From an uncultured SAR86 cluster bacterium (GTDB taxonomy: Bacteria > Pseudomonadota > Gammaproteobacteria > Magnimaribacterales > AG-339-G14), in NCBI GenBank assembly GCA_902578495.1, contig CACHCY010000004.1, positions 39,960 through 103,959 of the forward strand: DNA of 64,000 nucleotides, written 5' to 3'. Each line of letters starts with the position of its first letter. Position 1 is the stretch's first letter. Below are positions 21,442 to 30,187 of the stretch, piece after piece. The translations under genes and the position numbers were made by a program. The notes under the pieces were generated by a model that worked only from the letters and a program-made list of their open reading frames with translations, was not told where the DNA came from and made no database searches.

Positions 21442-22659
21442 ATGAGTAACATTATTGTCCAAAAATTTGGAGGGACATCTGTTGCTAGCCCTAAAAGAAT
21501 TGAAGCAGTTGCCAAGATTGTTGGTCAGGAAATTGACTCAGGTAATCATGTCGCTGTTGTTGTTTCAGCCATGGCAGGCGAAACAAATAGACTGATTGAT
21601 CTGACTAAGAAAATTCAAAAGAAATCTGATCCTCGAGAATTTGATGCTGTTGTTTCTTCTGGAGAGCAAGTTTCTGCAGCGTTGCTTGCCATGTCTCTTA
21701 AAAAGAAAGGTTATAACTCAAGATCTTACAATGCTTTTCAGATGGGGTTTAAAACGGATTCCTCCTTTGGAAGAGCAAGAATTAGAAAAGTCTCAGAGGA
21801 AATTCTTCAAGATGCATTAGAAAAAAATATTGTTCCTGTAATCACAGGATTTCAAGGGGTTGATGATGAAAATAACATTACTACCTTAGGAAGGGGCGGT
21901 TCGGACACCTCTGCAGTAGCAATTGCAGTTTCTTTGAATGCTAAGGAGTGTCAGATTTATACTGATGTGGATGGGGTATTTACAACCGATCCAAATATTT
22001 ACGATAAAGCCAGGAAACTTGATCATTTAACATACGAAGAAATGTTGGAACTTTCTTCTTTAGGAGCTAAAGTTTTACAAATAAGATCTGTGGAATTTGC
22101 AAGTAAATACAAATTACCTTTGAGAGTCTTATCAAGTTTTGGGTCAAACGGAGGAACTTTGATAAATAGTAACGATAATTTAGAAGAGGCTGTAGTATCA
22201 GGAATTGCGTTTACTTCAAATGAAGCAAAAATAACCATCAGAAAAGTTCCTGACATTCCAGGAGTTGCAGCAAAAATACTTTCTCCCATAAGCGATGCTG
22301 GAATTGAGGTAGATGTAATTGTCCAAAACGTGGCATCCGATAACACAACCGACTTCACTTTCACAGTGCATAAAGATTTTGCGGATGAAACTTCAAAAAT
22401 TTTAGAAAAGTTACGTAAAGAGTTAGGTAGCGGTGAAATCGAAGTTGATCTAGATATTTGCAAAGTATCCGTTGTTGGAAACGGAATGAAGTCTCACGCA
22501 GGTGTAGCAAGTAAAATGTTTGGAGCCTTGGCAGATGAGGCAATAAATATCGAAATGATTTCAACCTCAGAGATCAAAATCTCAGTTGTTCTTGAAGAAA
22601 AGTATAAGGAACTTGCTGTAAGAACCCTTCATGATGCATTTGAGTTAGATAAGAATTAA
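21442..22659 (+). CDS. lysC: Aspartate kinase, monofunctional ACT-domain type
   Basis: Phosphorylates aspartate, the first step towards lysine, threonine and methionine. KFGGTSV at residues 8-14, the SSGEQVSAALLA segment, and GRGGSDTSAVA near 153 mark the amino-acid kinase domain. Two ACT domains follow (about residues 265-330 and 345-405), the site of feedback inhibition in this family. 405 residues, the Pseudomonas/Bacillus alpha-beta type rather than the bifunctional ThrA type. In relatives such as Pseudomonas lysC is followed by csrA and then tRNA-Ser; here csrA is absent (see findings). Confidence 0.96.
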   Translation: MSNIIVQKFGGTSVASPKRIEAVAKIVGQEIDSGNHVAVVVSAMAGETNRLIDLTKKIQKKSDPREFDAVVSSGEQVSAALLAMSLKKKGYNSRSYNAFQMGFKTDSSFGRARIRKVSEEILQDALEKNIVPVITGFQGVDDENNITTLGRGGSDTSAVAIAVSLNAKECQIYTDVDGVFTTDPNIYDKARKLDHLTYEEMLELSSLGAKVLQIRSVEFASKYKLPLRVLSSFGSNGGTLINSNDNLEEAVVSGIAFTSNEAKITIRKVPDIPGVAAKILSPISDAGIEVDVIVQNVASDNTTDFTFTVHKDFADETSKILEKLRKELGSGEIEVDLDICKVSVVGNGMKSHAGVASKMFGALADEAINIEMISTSEIKISVVLEEKYKELAVRTLHDAFELDKN

Positions 22660-22712
22660 TTTATTGCACAATAGATATCATATTGATAATCTCACTTTAG
22701 AGGAGATTTACT

Positions 22713-24341
22713 ATGGAAAATACTTTTGACTATGTTGTTGTAGGAGCTGGAAGCTCCGGTTGTGTAATGGCAAACAGGTTAAGTGAAGAAGGAACTGATA
22801 CCGTTCTTATTCTTGAGGCAGGAGGCAAGGATACAAATATGTTTATTCATATGCCTTCTGGATACTCGCAAATTGTTCCTACCAAGAATGATAATAATTA
22901 TGGTTTTGAGACTGAACCAGAAGCTACAACTAATAACAGGCCTTTATACTGGCCAAGAGGTAAAGGTTGGGGTGGCTCATCTTCAATAAATGCAATGATT
23001 TATATCCGAGGCCATTCTTATGATTATGACTTATGGCGACAACAAGGAAATGAAGGGTGGTCATACGATGATGTGCTTCCTTATTTCAAAAAGGCAGAAA
23101 ATTTTCATGGCGATGGAGATGAAGAGTTTCATGGATATGAGGGTCCTCTTCATGTCAAAAAATCTGATAGAGATGACGATTTATTGCTAGAAAAATTCAT
23201 AGAGGCTGGTCAACAAGCTGGTTTTCCCTTCACAAGAGACTTCAATGGAAAGGAACAGGAAGGTGTTTCAAGATACGAACATACCATTAATGATACTTCT
23301 AGAGGGCCGAGGAGATGGAGCTCAGCTCAAGCTTATCTGCATCCAGCATTAGAAAGAGAGAATTTAAGCAATGAAATCAATGTAACAGTTGATAAGTTGA
23401 TAATGGATGGAAAAAAAGTAAAAGGCATCGAGTACATAAACAAGAGAGGTGAAAGAAAATCATGTTTTGCCAACAAAGAGGTTATTTTATCTGCAGGTGC
23501 TCTTGGTTCTCCTCTAATATTGATGAGGAGTGGAATTGGAGATCCAAACGACATAACAAAACATGGCATAGATTTAGTGCACGAATTAAAAGGGGTTGGA
23601 AAAAATATGCAAGATCACTACGGTGTGACCAGCTCATTTTATTCTACTAAGCCGGTTACCCTTCATAGATCGGTATCATGGATTAAAACTCAGATAGCAG
23701 GAATTAAATACTTGTTGTTTGGCACAGGTGATGCTGCTTACCCTCCTTGTAGCGGAGGAGGATTTATAAAATCAAGTCCAGAAAAAGATTTACCAGATAC
23801 TCAGCTTCATTATGTTTCTATTCAAGGTGAAGATCAGCATTTTAGAACCGGGGTGACTAAAGAGCATGGTTTTTCATGCATTGCTTATATTTGTAGGCCG
23901 CAAAGCAGGGGTTATTTGACTCTGAAAAGTGCTGATCCTGAAGATGAGCCTCTTTTATATCCAAATTACCTTTCTGAAGAGGAGGACGTAATTGATCTTA
24001 GAAATGCTCTGAGAGAAACAAGAAGGATATTGATGCAACCAGCATTTGATGAATTCAGAGGAGATCCTGTGAAACCAGGACCAGAAATCAATATTGATGA
24101 TGATGAAGAATTAGATAACTGGATAAGAGAAAACGGAGAAACACTTTATCATCCAGTGAGTACATGCAAGATGGGCAATGATGAAATGAGCGTTGTCGAT
24201 GATGATCTTAAAGTTCATGGTATTGATGGATTGAGAGTGGTAGATGCATCTATAATGCCTACGCTCATAGCTGGAAATACTAATGCTCCGGCAATTATGA
24301 TCGCTGAAAAAGCTGCTGACTTAATAAGACAAGCATCTTAA
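22713..24341 (+). CDS. GMC family flavin oxidoreductase (choline dehydrogenase-like)
   Basis: FAD-dependent alcohol dehydrogenase/oxidase of the glucose-methanol-choline family, 542 residues. N-terminal dinucleotide motif VVGAGSSGCVMANRL at about 9-23, GMC signature WPRGKGWGGSSSINAMIYIRG near 78, and the C-terminal substrate domain with YHPVSTCKMG, whose histidine is the expected base, then VVDASIMPTLIAGNTNAPAIMIAEK. The closest named relatives are BetA-like alcohol dehydrogenases, but substrate cannot be fixed and no betaine aldehyde gene adjoins. GAGGAG precedes the ATG. The gene sits where csrA usually lies. Confidence 0.9.
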   Translation: MENTFDYVVVGAGSSGCVMANRLSEEGTDTVLILEAGGKDTNMFIHMPSGYSQIVPTKNDNNYGFETEPEATTNNRPLYWPRGKGWGGSSSINAMIYIRGHSYDYDLWRQQGNEGWSYDDVLPYFKKAENFHGDGDEEFHGYEGPLHVKKSDRDDDLLLEKFIEAGQQAGFPFTRDFNGKEQEGVSRYEHTINDTSRGPRRWSSAQAYLHPALERENLSNEINVTVDKLIMDGKKVKGIEYINKRGERKSCFANKEVILSAGALGSPLILMRSGIGDPNDITKHGIDLVHELKGVGKNMQDHYGVTSSFYSTKPVTLHRSVSWIKTQIAGIKYLLFGTGDAAYPPCSGGGFIKSSPEKDLPDTQLHYVSIQGEDQHFRTGVTKEHGFSCIAYICRPQSRGYLTLKSADPEDEPLLYPNYLSEEEDVIDLRNALRETRRILMQPAFDEFRGDPVKPGPEINIDDDEELDNWIRENGETLYHPVSTCKMGNDEMSVVDDDLKVHGIDGLRVVDASIMPTLIAGNTNAPAIMIAEKAADLIRQAS

Positions 24342-24348
24342 AAATCCT

Positions 24349-24439
24349 GGAGAGGTGGCTGAGTGGTTGAAAGCGCTCCCCTGCTAAGGGAGTATGTGGT
24401 AATCCCGCATCGAGGGTTCGAATCCCTCCCTCTCCGCCA
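24349..24439 (+). tRNA. tRNA-Ser (anticodon GCU)
   Basis: A 91-base class II tRNA. The acceptor arms GGAGAGG and CCTCTCC pair, the variable arm is long (around GTATGTGGTAATCCCGCATC), the T arm reads GGTTCGAATCC and CCA is encoded. The anticodon loop CTGCTAA gives GCU. It starts 7 bases after the GMC gene, which suggests cotranscription or a promoter inside that gene. Confidence 0.96.
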
Positions 24440-24486
24440 CAGATTAGAAAATTACCTACTAAACAAAAATCATTTACAATAAATTT

Positions 24487-25725
24487 ATGCATAATCCAAA
24501 GGATAAAGATTTTTTAATTCAATCTGAGTCAGATCTACTCCTTAATAGGGCAAAAGAAGTAATTCCTGGAGGAATATTCGGGCATTATAAATACGCTGTC
24601 AGGAAAGACGGGCCCAAATTTTTCTCTCAAGCGGACGGAGTGTATTTTTGGGATGTTGATGGAAATGAATACGTAGATTTAGTTTGTGCTTGGGGCCCTA
24701 TGATTCTCGGCTATAACAATCCCGTAGTAGATGAAGCAGCTAGGAAACAATTAAATCTTGGCAATACTGTCAGTATCGCCTCTCCTGTGATGATTGAATT
24801 AGCTGAAACCTTAGTTGATTTAGTATCAATTGCCGATTGGAGTTTATTTGGTAAAAATGGAGCTGATAGTACTTCCCTTGCGGTGATGGTATCCAGACAA
24901 GAAACCGGTAAGCAAAAGATATTAAAAATAAACGATGGATATCATGGCTCAAATAGTTGGATGCAAAGACGCAATAGCCCTGGCATTATTAATTCAGATT
25001 CCGCAGAAGTAATCTCCATCGACTGGAACGACCTAGATGGATTTAACCAAGCAATCTCAGATCATGGAGATGACATAGCATGTTTTATCTCAAGTCCTTA
25101 TCATCATCCAACTTTCAAAAATAATGTCTATCCGAATGAAGGATACTGGAAACACATCGAGAAAGTTTGTCGTAAAAATAACATTATTTTAATTGTCGAC
25201 GATGTCAGGACTGGTTTTAGAATTGATCTAAAAGGATCAAATAATTTTTTTGGTTTTTCTCCAGACTTAATTTGTTTAGGGAAAGCCATAGCGAATGGAT
25301 ATCCAATATCTGCCTTGGTAGGAAAGGACTCGTTAAAAGAATCAGCTGAGAATGTCTATTTCACTGGTACCCAGTTTTTAAACTCAGCTCCAATGGCTGC
25401 AGCAAAAGCAACAATCGATGAATTAGTTAAGCAGGATGCGGTTACGAAGATGAATATTTTTGGTAACTTGTTAAAAGAAAGGCTAGTCAAGATTGCGGAA
25501 GATTTTGATGTCAAGATGATTGTTTCCGGAGTCCCAGCTATGCCTTACTTTCGAATTGAGCATGAAGACAAAACACTCCATTCAAGATGGGTTGATGCTT
25601 GCTTGAGTAAAGGTCTTTATCTCACTGATTATCACAATCACTTTATATCAGTGGCTCACGAGGACGAGCATCTGAAAAAGGTTGAAGATATTGCCAGATC
25701 AGCTTTTGAAGCTGTTAAGCTGTAG
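24487..25725 (+). CDS. Class III aminotransferase, glutamate-1-semialdehyde aminomutase-like
   Basis: PLP-dependent fold type I enzyme of 412 residues. LLNRAKEVIPGGIFGHYKYAVRKDGPKFF at the start and GNEYVDLVCAWGPMILGYNNP are typical of the HemL-like group. The PLP aspartate is in LIVDDVRTGFR and the lysine in DLICLGKAIANGYPISALVG. It differs from true HemL in several places, for example it has no typical HemL C-terminal segment, so it may use another amino substrate. It stands alone after tRNA-Ser, and its end overlaps the small membrane gene on the other strand by 11 bases. Confidence 0.85.
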   Translation: MHNPKDKDFLIQSESDLLLNRAKEVIPGGIFGHYKYAVRKDGPKFFSQADGVYFWDVDGNEYVDLVCAWGPMILGYNNPVVDEAARKQLNLGNTVSIASPVMIELAETLVDLVSIADWSLFGKNGADSTSLAVMVSRQETGKQKILKINDGYHGSNSWMQRRNSPGIINSDSAEVISIDWNDLDGFNQAISDHGDDIACFISSPYHHPTFKNNVYPNEGYWKHIEKVCRKNNIILIVDDVRTGFRIDLKGSNNFFGFSPDLICLGKAIANGYPISALVGKDSLKESAENVYFTGTQFLNSAPMAAAKATIDELVKQDAVTKMNIFGNLLKERLVKIAEDFDVKMIVSGVPAMPYFRIEHEDKTLHSRWVDACLSKGLYLTDYHNHFISVAHEDEHLKKVEDIARSAFEAVKL

Positions 25726-25981
25726 TTTCTTCCCCTTTAAATTCTCTCCAATTATTAACTAGCCCTTTGTAGTTTATGAAAACCCAAAGCGGCATTGCTG
25801 CAAGCAACCACCAAAGCTCAGTTTCAATGAGCAAATAAATACCAGGCACGAAACCAATAGTTCCAACTACAAATCCATAGAATCTTACCTTTGCGCTTAA
25901 ACTTGTGAGTAAATAAACACAAACAAAGGCAAAAATTTGATCAAATATCTGCGCTGAATTAAAAAGATTAATCTCAAACAT
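25715..25981 (-). CDS. Small membrane protein of unknown function
   Basis: 88 residues with about three hydrophobic segments (roughly 13-27, 33-53 and 56-70) and a charged C-terminus (NNWREFKGEETTA). I do not recognise a family. The coding call rests on a good ribosome site, AGAGGA six bases before the ATG, and on the composition of a typical membrane protein. It converges with the aminotransferase (11-base overlap). Confidence 0.65.
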   Translation of the reverse strand: MFEINLFNSAQIFDQIFAFVCVYLLTSLSAKVRFYGFVVGTIGFVPGIYLLIETELWWLLAAMPLWVFINYKGLVNNWREFKGEETTA

Positions 25982-26041
25982 AATAATCCTCTAAATAAAA
26001 TTTTGCATAGGATAATATATTTCAATAACAATTAGCGAATA

Positions 26042-27187
26042 ATGGATCAATCTTCAAAAATTCTTTTTATTTCTTATAAAGGGTCTATGTATAGATATTT
26101 CCAAGACATTAAAAGAAATACCGTGTTTGACTCCACCATAATGAGTTTTTTTCCTTTTATCTTTTTCAAACTTGGCCGTACTGATTTAACCCAAGCTGAA
26201 ATTCAAAAAGGAATAAGTTTTGAGTTAGCAAGAAAAAAAAGAAAATACTTTTACATAAAGTATTTTTGGCCATTCTATGAAGCCTTTCTATACATACTTT
26301 TTGTTTTTTATTACAGAAGATTTATTTATGTAATTTCAAAAAGGATGCCTGATTTGATTTGTATATGGAATGGACACAGGTTACCAGAGTATGCAATAAA
26401 ACTAATCGCCAAAAAAAATAATATTAAATTAGCTTTTTTTGAAAACGGTTTGCTTCCTAATTCAACAACTTTGGACCCTAAAGGCGTGAATGATTTAAAC
26501 AGCATTCCGCGTGAAAAAGAGTTTTATGAAAATTATGTTCCTAGTGGAAAAAGTTTAAATTTTGAGATCCAACAAAGAGCCTCTATAAAAAGCAAAAAAA
26601 GTTATGGCAAATCTCCAGAATTATATGAAGAATTACCTGAAAAGTTCATCTATGTTCCTTTTCAAGTTAATCACGACAGTCAAGTTTTGCTAAATTCTCC
26701 GAGAGTAAATTCAATGGATGAACTATTTCAATGGTTAGATTTTTCGATTAAAAAAATTGAAGATAAAGATTTATTTTTTGTAATAAAGGAACATCCAAGT
26801 GACTCAACGAAATTTAAATATCTTCATAAAGTAAATGAGAGAATTCTTTTCAGAAATTTTGATTCAAAAGATCTTATAGAAAAATCTTTAGCCACACTAT
26901 CTCTGAACTCTACAGTAGGACTTGAATCACTTATTCTGGGAAAAAAACTAATTCTTCTCGGAGAGAGTTGTTTTAAGATCGAAGGTATAACAAAATTTCC
27001 TGAATCAAGAGATCAACTTGTGGAATGCATAAATTCAATAGACAGCTGGGAATTAGACCTAGTTCAGGTTGGAAAATATCTTGATTATTTAAATGAAATA
27101 TACTGCGTCCAGCAATCTTGGAGAAATCCTTCGGAACAGCACTTCAAATCTCTAGAACAACGATTTAAAGAGATAATATATTCTTAA
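26042..27187 (+). CDS. Capsule polysaccharide biosynthesis (KpsS/LipB-like) glycosyltransferase
   Basis: 381 residues resembling the KpsS/LipB group (capsule polysaccharide synthesis family), which adds Kdo to a lipid anchor of group 2 capsules. Visible group features: IWNGHRLPEYAIK near 117, AFFENGLLPNSTTLDP near 137, YVPFQVNHDSQVL near 203, VIKEHPSD near 247 and SLNSTVGLESLILGKKLILLG near 285, the nucleotide-sugar side. A hydrophobic, aromatic stretch at about 73-105 may sit at the membrane. No other capsule genes are present, so it may modify LPS or another surface glycan. Its stop shares TTAA with the convergent acyl-CoA ligase. Confidence 0.75.
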   Translation: MDQSSKILFISYKGSMYRYFQDIKRNTVFDSTIMSFFPFIFFKLGRTDLTQAEIQKGISFELARKKRKYFYIKYFWPFYEAFLYILFVFYYRRFIYVISKRMPDLICIWNGHRLPEYAIKLIAKKNNIKLAFFENGLLPNSTTLDPKGVNDLNSIPREKEFYENYVPSGKSLNFEIQQRASIKSKKSYGKSPELYEELPEKFIYVPFQVNHDSQVLLNSPRVNSMDELFQWLDFSIKKIEDKDLFFVIKEHPSDSTKFKYLHKVNERILFRNFDSKDLIEKSLATLSLNSTVGLESLILGKKLILLGESCFKIEGITKFPESRDQLVECINSIDSWELDLVQVGKYLDYLNEIYCVQQSWRNPSEQHFKSLEQRFKEIIYS

Positions 27188-28728
27188 GTAATTGCAGGAG
27201 CGTCGCTTCCAACAACTTCTTCCCTTAAATTTCTTTTAAGAACCTTCCCAGTAGCATTTCTGGGTAGAGCAGCTATGAAATCAACTGATGCTGGAATTTT
27301 AAATTTAGCAAGATTTTTAAGGCAGTGATTGATGATATCTTCTTCCGATAAATTACAATCTGGTTTTAAAACAATGTATGCCTTACCTGTTTCTCCCCAT
27401 TTTTTATCAGGTACACCAATGATTGCTGCTTCTGCAATTTCTGGAAGTTGATAGATGACATTTTCAACTTCAGCAGGGTATACATTTTCTCCTCCAGAAA
27501 TATACATATCCTTTTGTCTATCGACTATATAAATAAAACCTTCATCATCCATTTGGGCAGCGTCTCCGGTTTTGAGCCAGCCATCGACGAATGATTTTTC
27601 TGTAGCTTCTTCATTGTTCCAATACCCTGGAGTGACGTTTGGGCCTTTTATCAAAATTTCACCAACTTCACCCTGATCAACTTCATTGCCATCTTCATTC
27701 ACAATTTTTACTTCAGTATGTAATAAAGGCTTACCTGCTGAACCAACTTTTCTCGCAGCATCTTCACCGGCAAGGCCGATACCTCCCGGACTTGTCTCAG
27801 TCATACCCCAGCCTTGCCAAAGTTCGACACCTTTACTTTGCCATGACTTCAAAATAATCTCTGCGCACGGAGCTCCACCAACTCCCGCACCTTCAATTCT
27901 TGAAAAATCAGTTATATCAAAATTTGGATGCTGCATCATAAATTGAAAAGGAGCGGGCACTGCAAAAAAATGTGTGATGCCATAGTCAGGATCATCAATG
28001 ATTTCCAATGCTTTGCCAGGATCAAATTCTTTCATCAAGACGATTTGACCACCGTAATGAAGAATAGGATTTGCGTAACAATTCATGCCTCCGGTATGGA
28101 ATAAAGGGAGAACAATAAGTTGAACTGTTTTATCGGTTACTCTGGCAGATCCTGCTAGATTAACTATATTATAAAACTGCATTTCATGAGTGATCATTGC
28201 ACCTTTTGGATGGCCCGTTGTACCCGATGTGTACATCAGCATAATCAGATCATCATGCGTAGTTTCAACAATATCAAAATCAATATTTTCTTTTAATGCT
28301 TGTTCATACTCATTATTCTGATCCTCATCATCTATTTCCAATGAATTTTTAATGGAACAATCTGTAGTGAGTGCTTTAGCTGTATCTGCAAAATTAGAGC
28401 CATAAATTAAGACTTCTGGAGAACTGTCATTAAGAATATATTCAAGTTCAGGTTTAGTAAGACGCCAATTGAGAGGTAATTCTATAGCACCTATTTTTGC
28501 GCAAGCGAACTCCAGCTCAAAAACTTCAGTACAGTTATGAATTAAGATGGCAACTCTGTCACCTTTTTTAACGCCTTTATTTTGCAGCCATGAAGCGAGT
28601 CGACAAGATCTTTCCTCAAGTTGACCGTAAGTAGTTTCTCTTCCGGTAGAAACTTCTTTTACAGCAACTTTGTTCGGTCTAGTTCTAGCTTGGTGATAAG
28701 ACCAATCGTAGTATTTGACTGTGCTCAT
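27184..28728 (-). CDS. Acyl-CoA synthetase (AMP-binding, class I ligase)
   Basis: Activates a carboxylic acid to its CoA thioester through an acyl-AMP. Core motifs: LMYTSGTTGHPKGAMITHE near 170, GWGMTETSPGG near 305, WLKTGDAAQMDDEGFIYIVDRQKDMYISGGENVYPAEVE near 390-425, and the catalytic lysine region LPRNATGKVLKRNLRE near the end. 514 residues, like FadD13-type fatty acid or aromatic acid ligases; substrate unknown. It is the last gene of a minus-strand run with an aldehyde dehydrogenase, a carboxyltransferase and an enoyl-CoA hydratase. Confidence 0.92.
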   Translation of the reverse strand: MSTVKYYDWSYHQARTRPNKVAVKEVSTGRETTYGQLEERSCRLASWLQNKGVKKGDRVAILIHNCTEVFELEFACAKIGAIELPLNWRLTKPELEYILNDSSPEVLIYGSNFADTAKALTTDCSIKNSLEIDDEDQNNEYEQALKENIDFDIVETTHDDLIMLMYTSGTTGHPKGAMITHEMQFYNIVNLAGSARVTDKTVQLIVLPLFHTGGMNCYANPILHYGGQIVLMKEFDPGKALEIIDDPDYGITHFFAVPAPFQFMMQHPNFDITDFSRIEGAGVGGAPCAEIILKSWQSKGVELWQGWGMTETSPGGIGLAGEDAARKVGSAGKPLLHTEVKIVNEDGNEVDQGEVGEILIKGPNVTPGYWNNEEATEKSFVDGWLKTGDAAQMDDEGFIYIVDRQKDMYISGGENVYPAEVENVIYQLPEIAEAAIIGVPDKKWGETGKAYIVLKPDCNLSEEDIINHCLKNLAKFKIPASVDFIAALPRNATGKVLKRNLREEVVGSDAPAIT

Positions 28729-28734
28729 TTAGCC

Positions 28735-30168
28735 TTAAGCAGCTCCAGCACCTAAAACAGATTTAATCTCTAAGAATTCTTCAAAACCAAATTCTCCCCA
28801 TTCTCTTCCGTTACCGGATTGCTTAAAACCACCGAAAGGAGAAGTTAAGCCTGAAGGAGCATTGTTTATGTGAACATTTCCACTTCTAATTTTTCTGGCT
28901 ACTTCTACTGCGTGATCTATGTTCTCTGAGGAAACATAGCCTGCTAATCCATAAGGAGTATCGTTCGCAATTTCAATAGCTTCATCTTCATCTTTATATG
29001 GAATAATGCACAGAACAGGTCCAAAAATTTCTTCCTTGGCTATAGTCATATCATTGTTTACGTTAGCAAATACAGTTGGCTTAACGTAGAAACCTTGATT
29101 GAGACCGTCAGGTTTTCCTGGACCTCCACAAACTAATTCTGCTCCTTCCTCAATACCTTTTTCAATGAGACCTTGAATTTTATTGAACTGAACTTCGCTT
29201 ACCACAGGACCAATTACAGTATCTTCAGCATTAGGATCACCCACTTTGGTCTCATCTGCAGCTTTTTTAGCAGCGGCTTTTGCTTCATCCTGCCTTGACT
29301 CAGGGACTAACATTCTCGATGGAGCATTACACGATTGACCACTGTTATTAAACATATGTCTGGTTCCTCTAATAACAGCATTTTCAAAATCTGCATCATC
29401 TAAAATAATGTTTGGTGATTTTCCACCTAATTCTTGATGAACTCTTTTAACTGAATCAGCAGAACCTTTTGCAACTTGGATTCCGGCTCTAGTTGATCCC
29501 GTGAAAGACATCATGTCTATGTCGGGATGAGAGGACATAGCCTCACCAACTGTAGGTCCGTCACCGTTGACAAGATTAAACACACCATCAGGAATTCCCG
29601 CTTCATGAATTATTTCAGCCATGAGCATTGCATTGAAAGGAGCAATTTCACTTGGTTTTAAAATCATTGTGCAGCCAGCTGCTAAAGCAGGTGCAACTTT
29701 GCAAGCAATTTGGTTGATTGGCCAATTCCAAGGAGTAATCATACCGACCACGCCAACTGCCTCTTTTCTAATGAACAATCCATCTTTTTGTTGTTCAAAA
29801 TCATAATTTTTAAGAGTCTCTAGAGCCGTCATAAAATGACCTAAACCAGAGGGTGAGTGTGCTTTTGAAGCTAATGACATTGGAGCACCCATTTCAGAGG
29901 AAATAGCTTCAGCCATTTCTGAGCTTCTTTTCATGTAAATTTCTATGATTTTCTCTAAATAACCAACTCTTTCCTCTTTTTCAGACGAACTAAAGGTGGC
30001 AAAAGCATTTTTGGCTGCATCCACTGCAGCATTTACGTCTTCAGAAGATCCTAAAGCAATAGAGCCAATGGATTCTTCTGTAGCTGGACTTAAAACATCA
30101 AGCTTATTAAGCCCATTTATTGGATCAACCCATGATCCATTAATATAAAACTGATGATATTCTTTCAT
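28735..30168 (-). CDS. Aldehyde dehydrogenase family protein
   Basis: NAD(P)-dependent oxidation of an aldehyde to an acid. 477 residues. ITPWNWPINQIACKVAPALAAGCTMILKPSE near 145, FTGSTRAG near 228, the glutamate in HQELGGKSPNIIL near 252, and the catalytic cysteine in NNSGQSCNAPSRM near 287; GPVLCIIPYKDEDEAIEIAND follows. The substrate is not evident; being beside an acyl-CoA ligase suggests the acid formed is then activated to a CoA ester. 6 bases separate it from the ligase and 19 from the carboxyltransferase upstream. Confidence 0.93.
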   Translation of the reverse strand: MKEYHQFYINGSWVDPINGLNKLDVLSPATEESIGSIALGSSEDVNAAVDAAKNAFATFSSSEKEERVGYLEKIIEIYMKRSSEMAEAISSEMGAPMSLASKAHSPSGLGHFMTALETLKNYDFEQQKDGLFIRKEAVGVVGMITPWNWPINQIACKVAPALAAGCTMILKPSEIAPFNAMLMAEIIHEAGIPDGVFNLVNGDGPTVGEAMSSHPDIDMMSFTGSTRAGIQVAKGSADSVKRVHQELGGKSPNIILDDADFENAVIRGTRHMFNNSGQSCNAPSRMLVPESRQDEAKAAAKKAADETKVGDPNAEDTVIGPVVSEVQFNKIQGLIEKGIEEGAELVCGGPGKPDGLNQGFYVKPTVFANVNNDMTIAKEEIFGPVLCIIPYKDEDEAIEIANDTPYGLAGYVSSENIDHAVEVARKIRSGNVHINNAPSGLTSPFGGFKQSGNGREWGEFGFEEFLEIKSVLGAGAA

Positions 30169-30187
30169 TTTTTCCTCTCTTAAGTTT

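Noticed and set aside
22023..22463. 146-residue minus-strand open frame inside lysC
   Set aside because: It is antisense to conserved lysC codons and has no family features.
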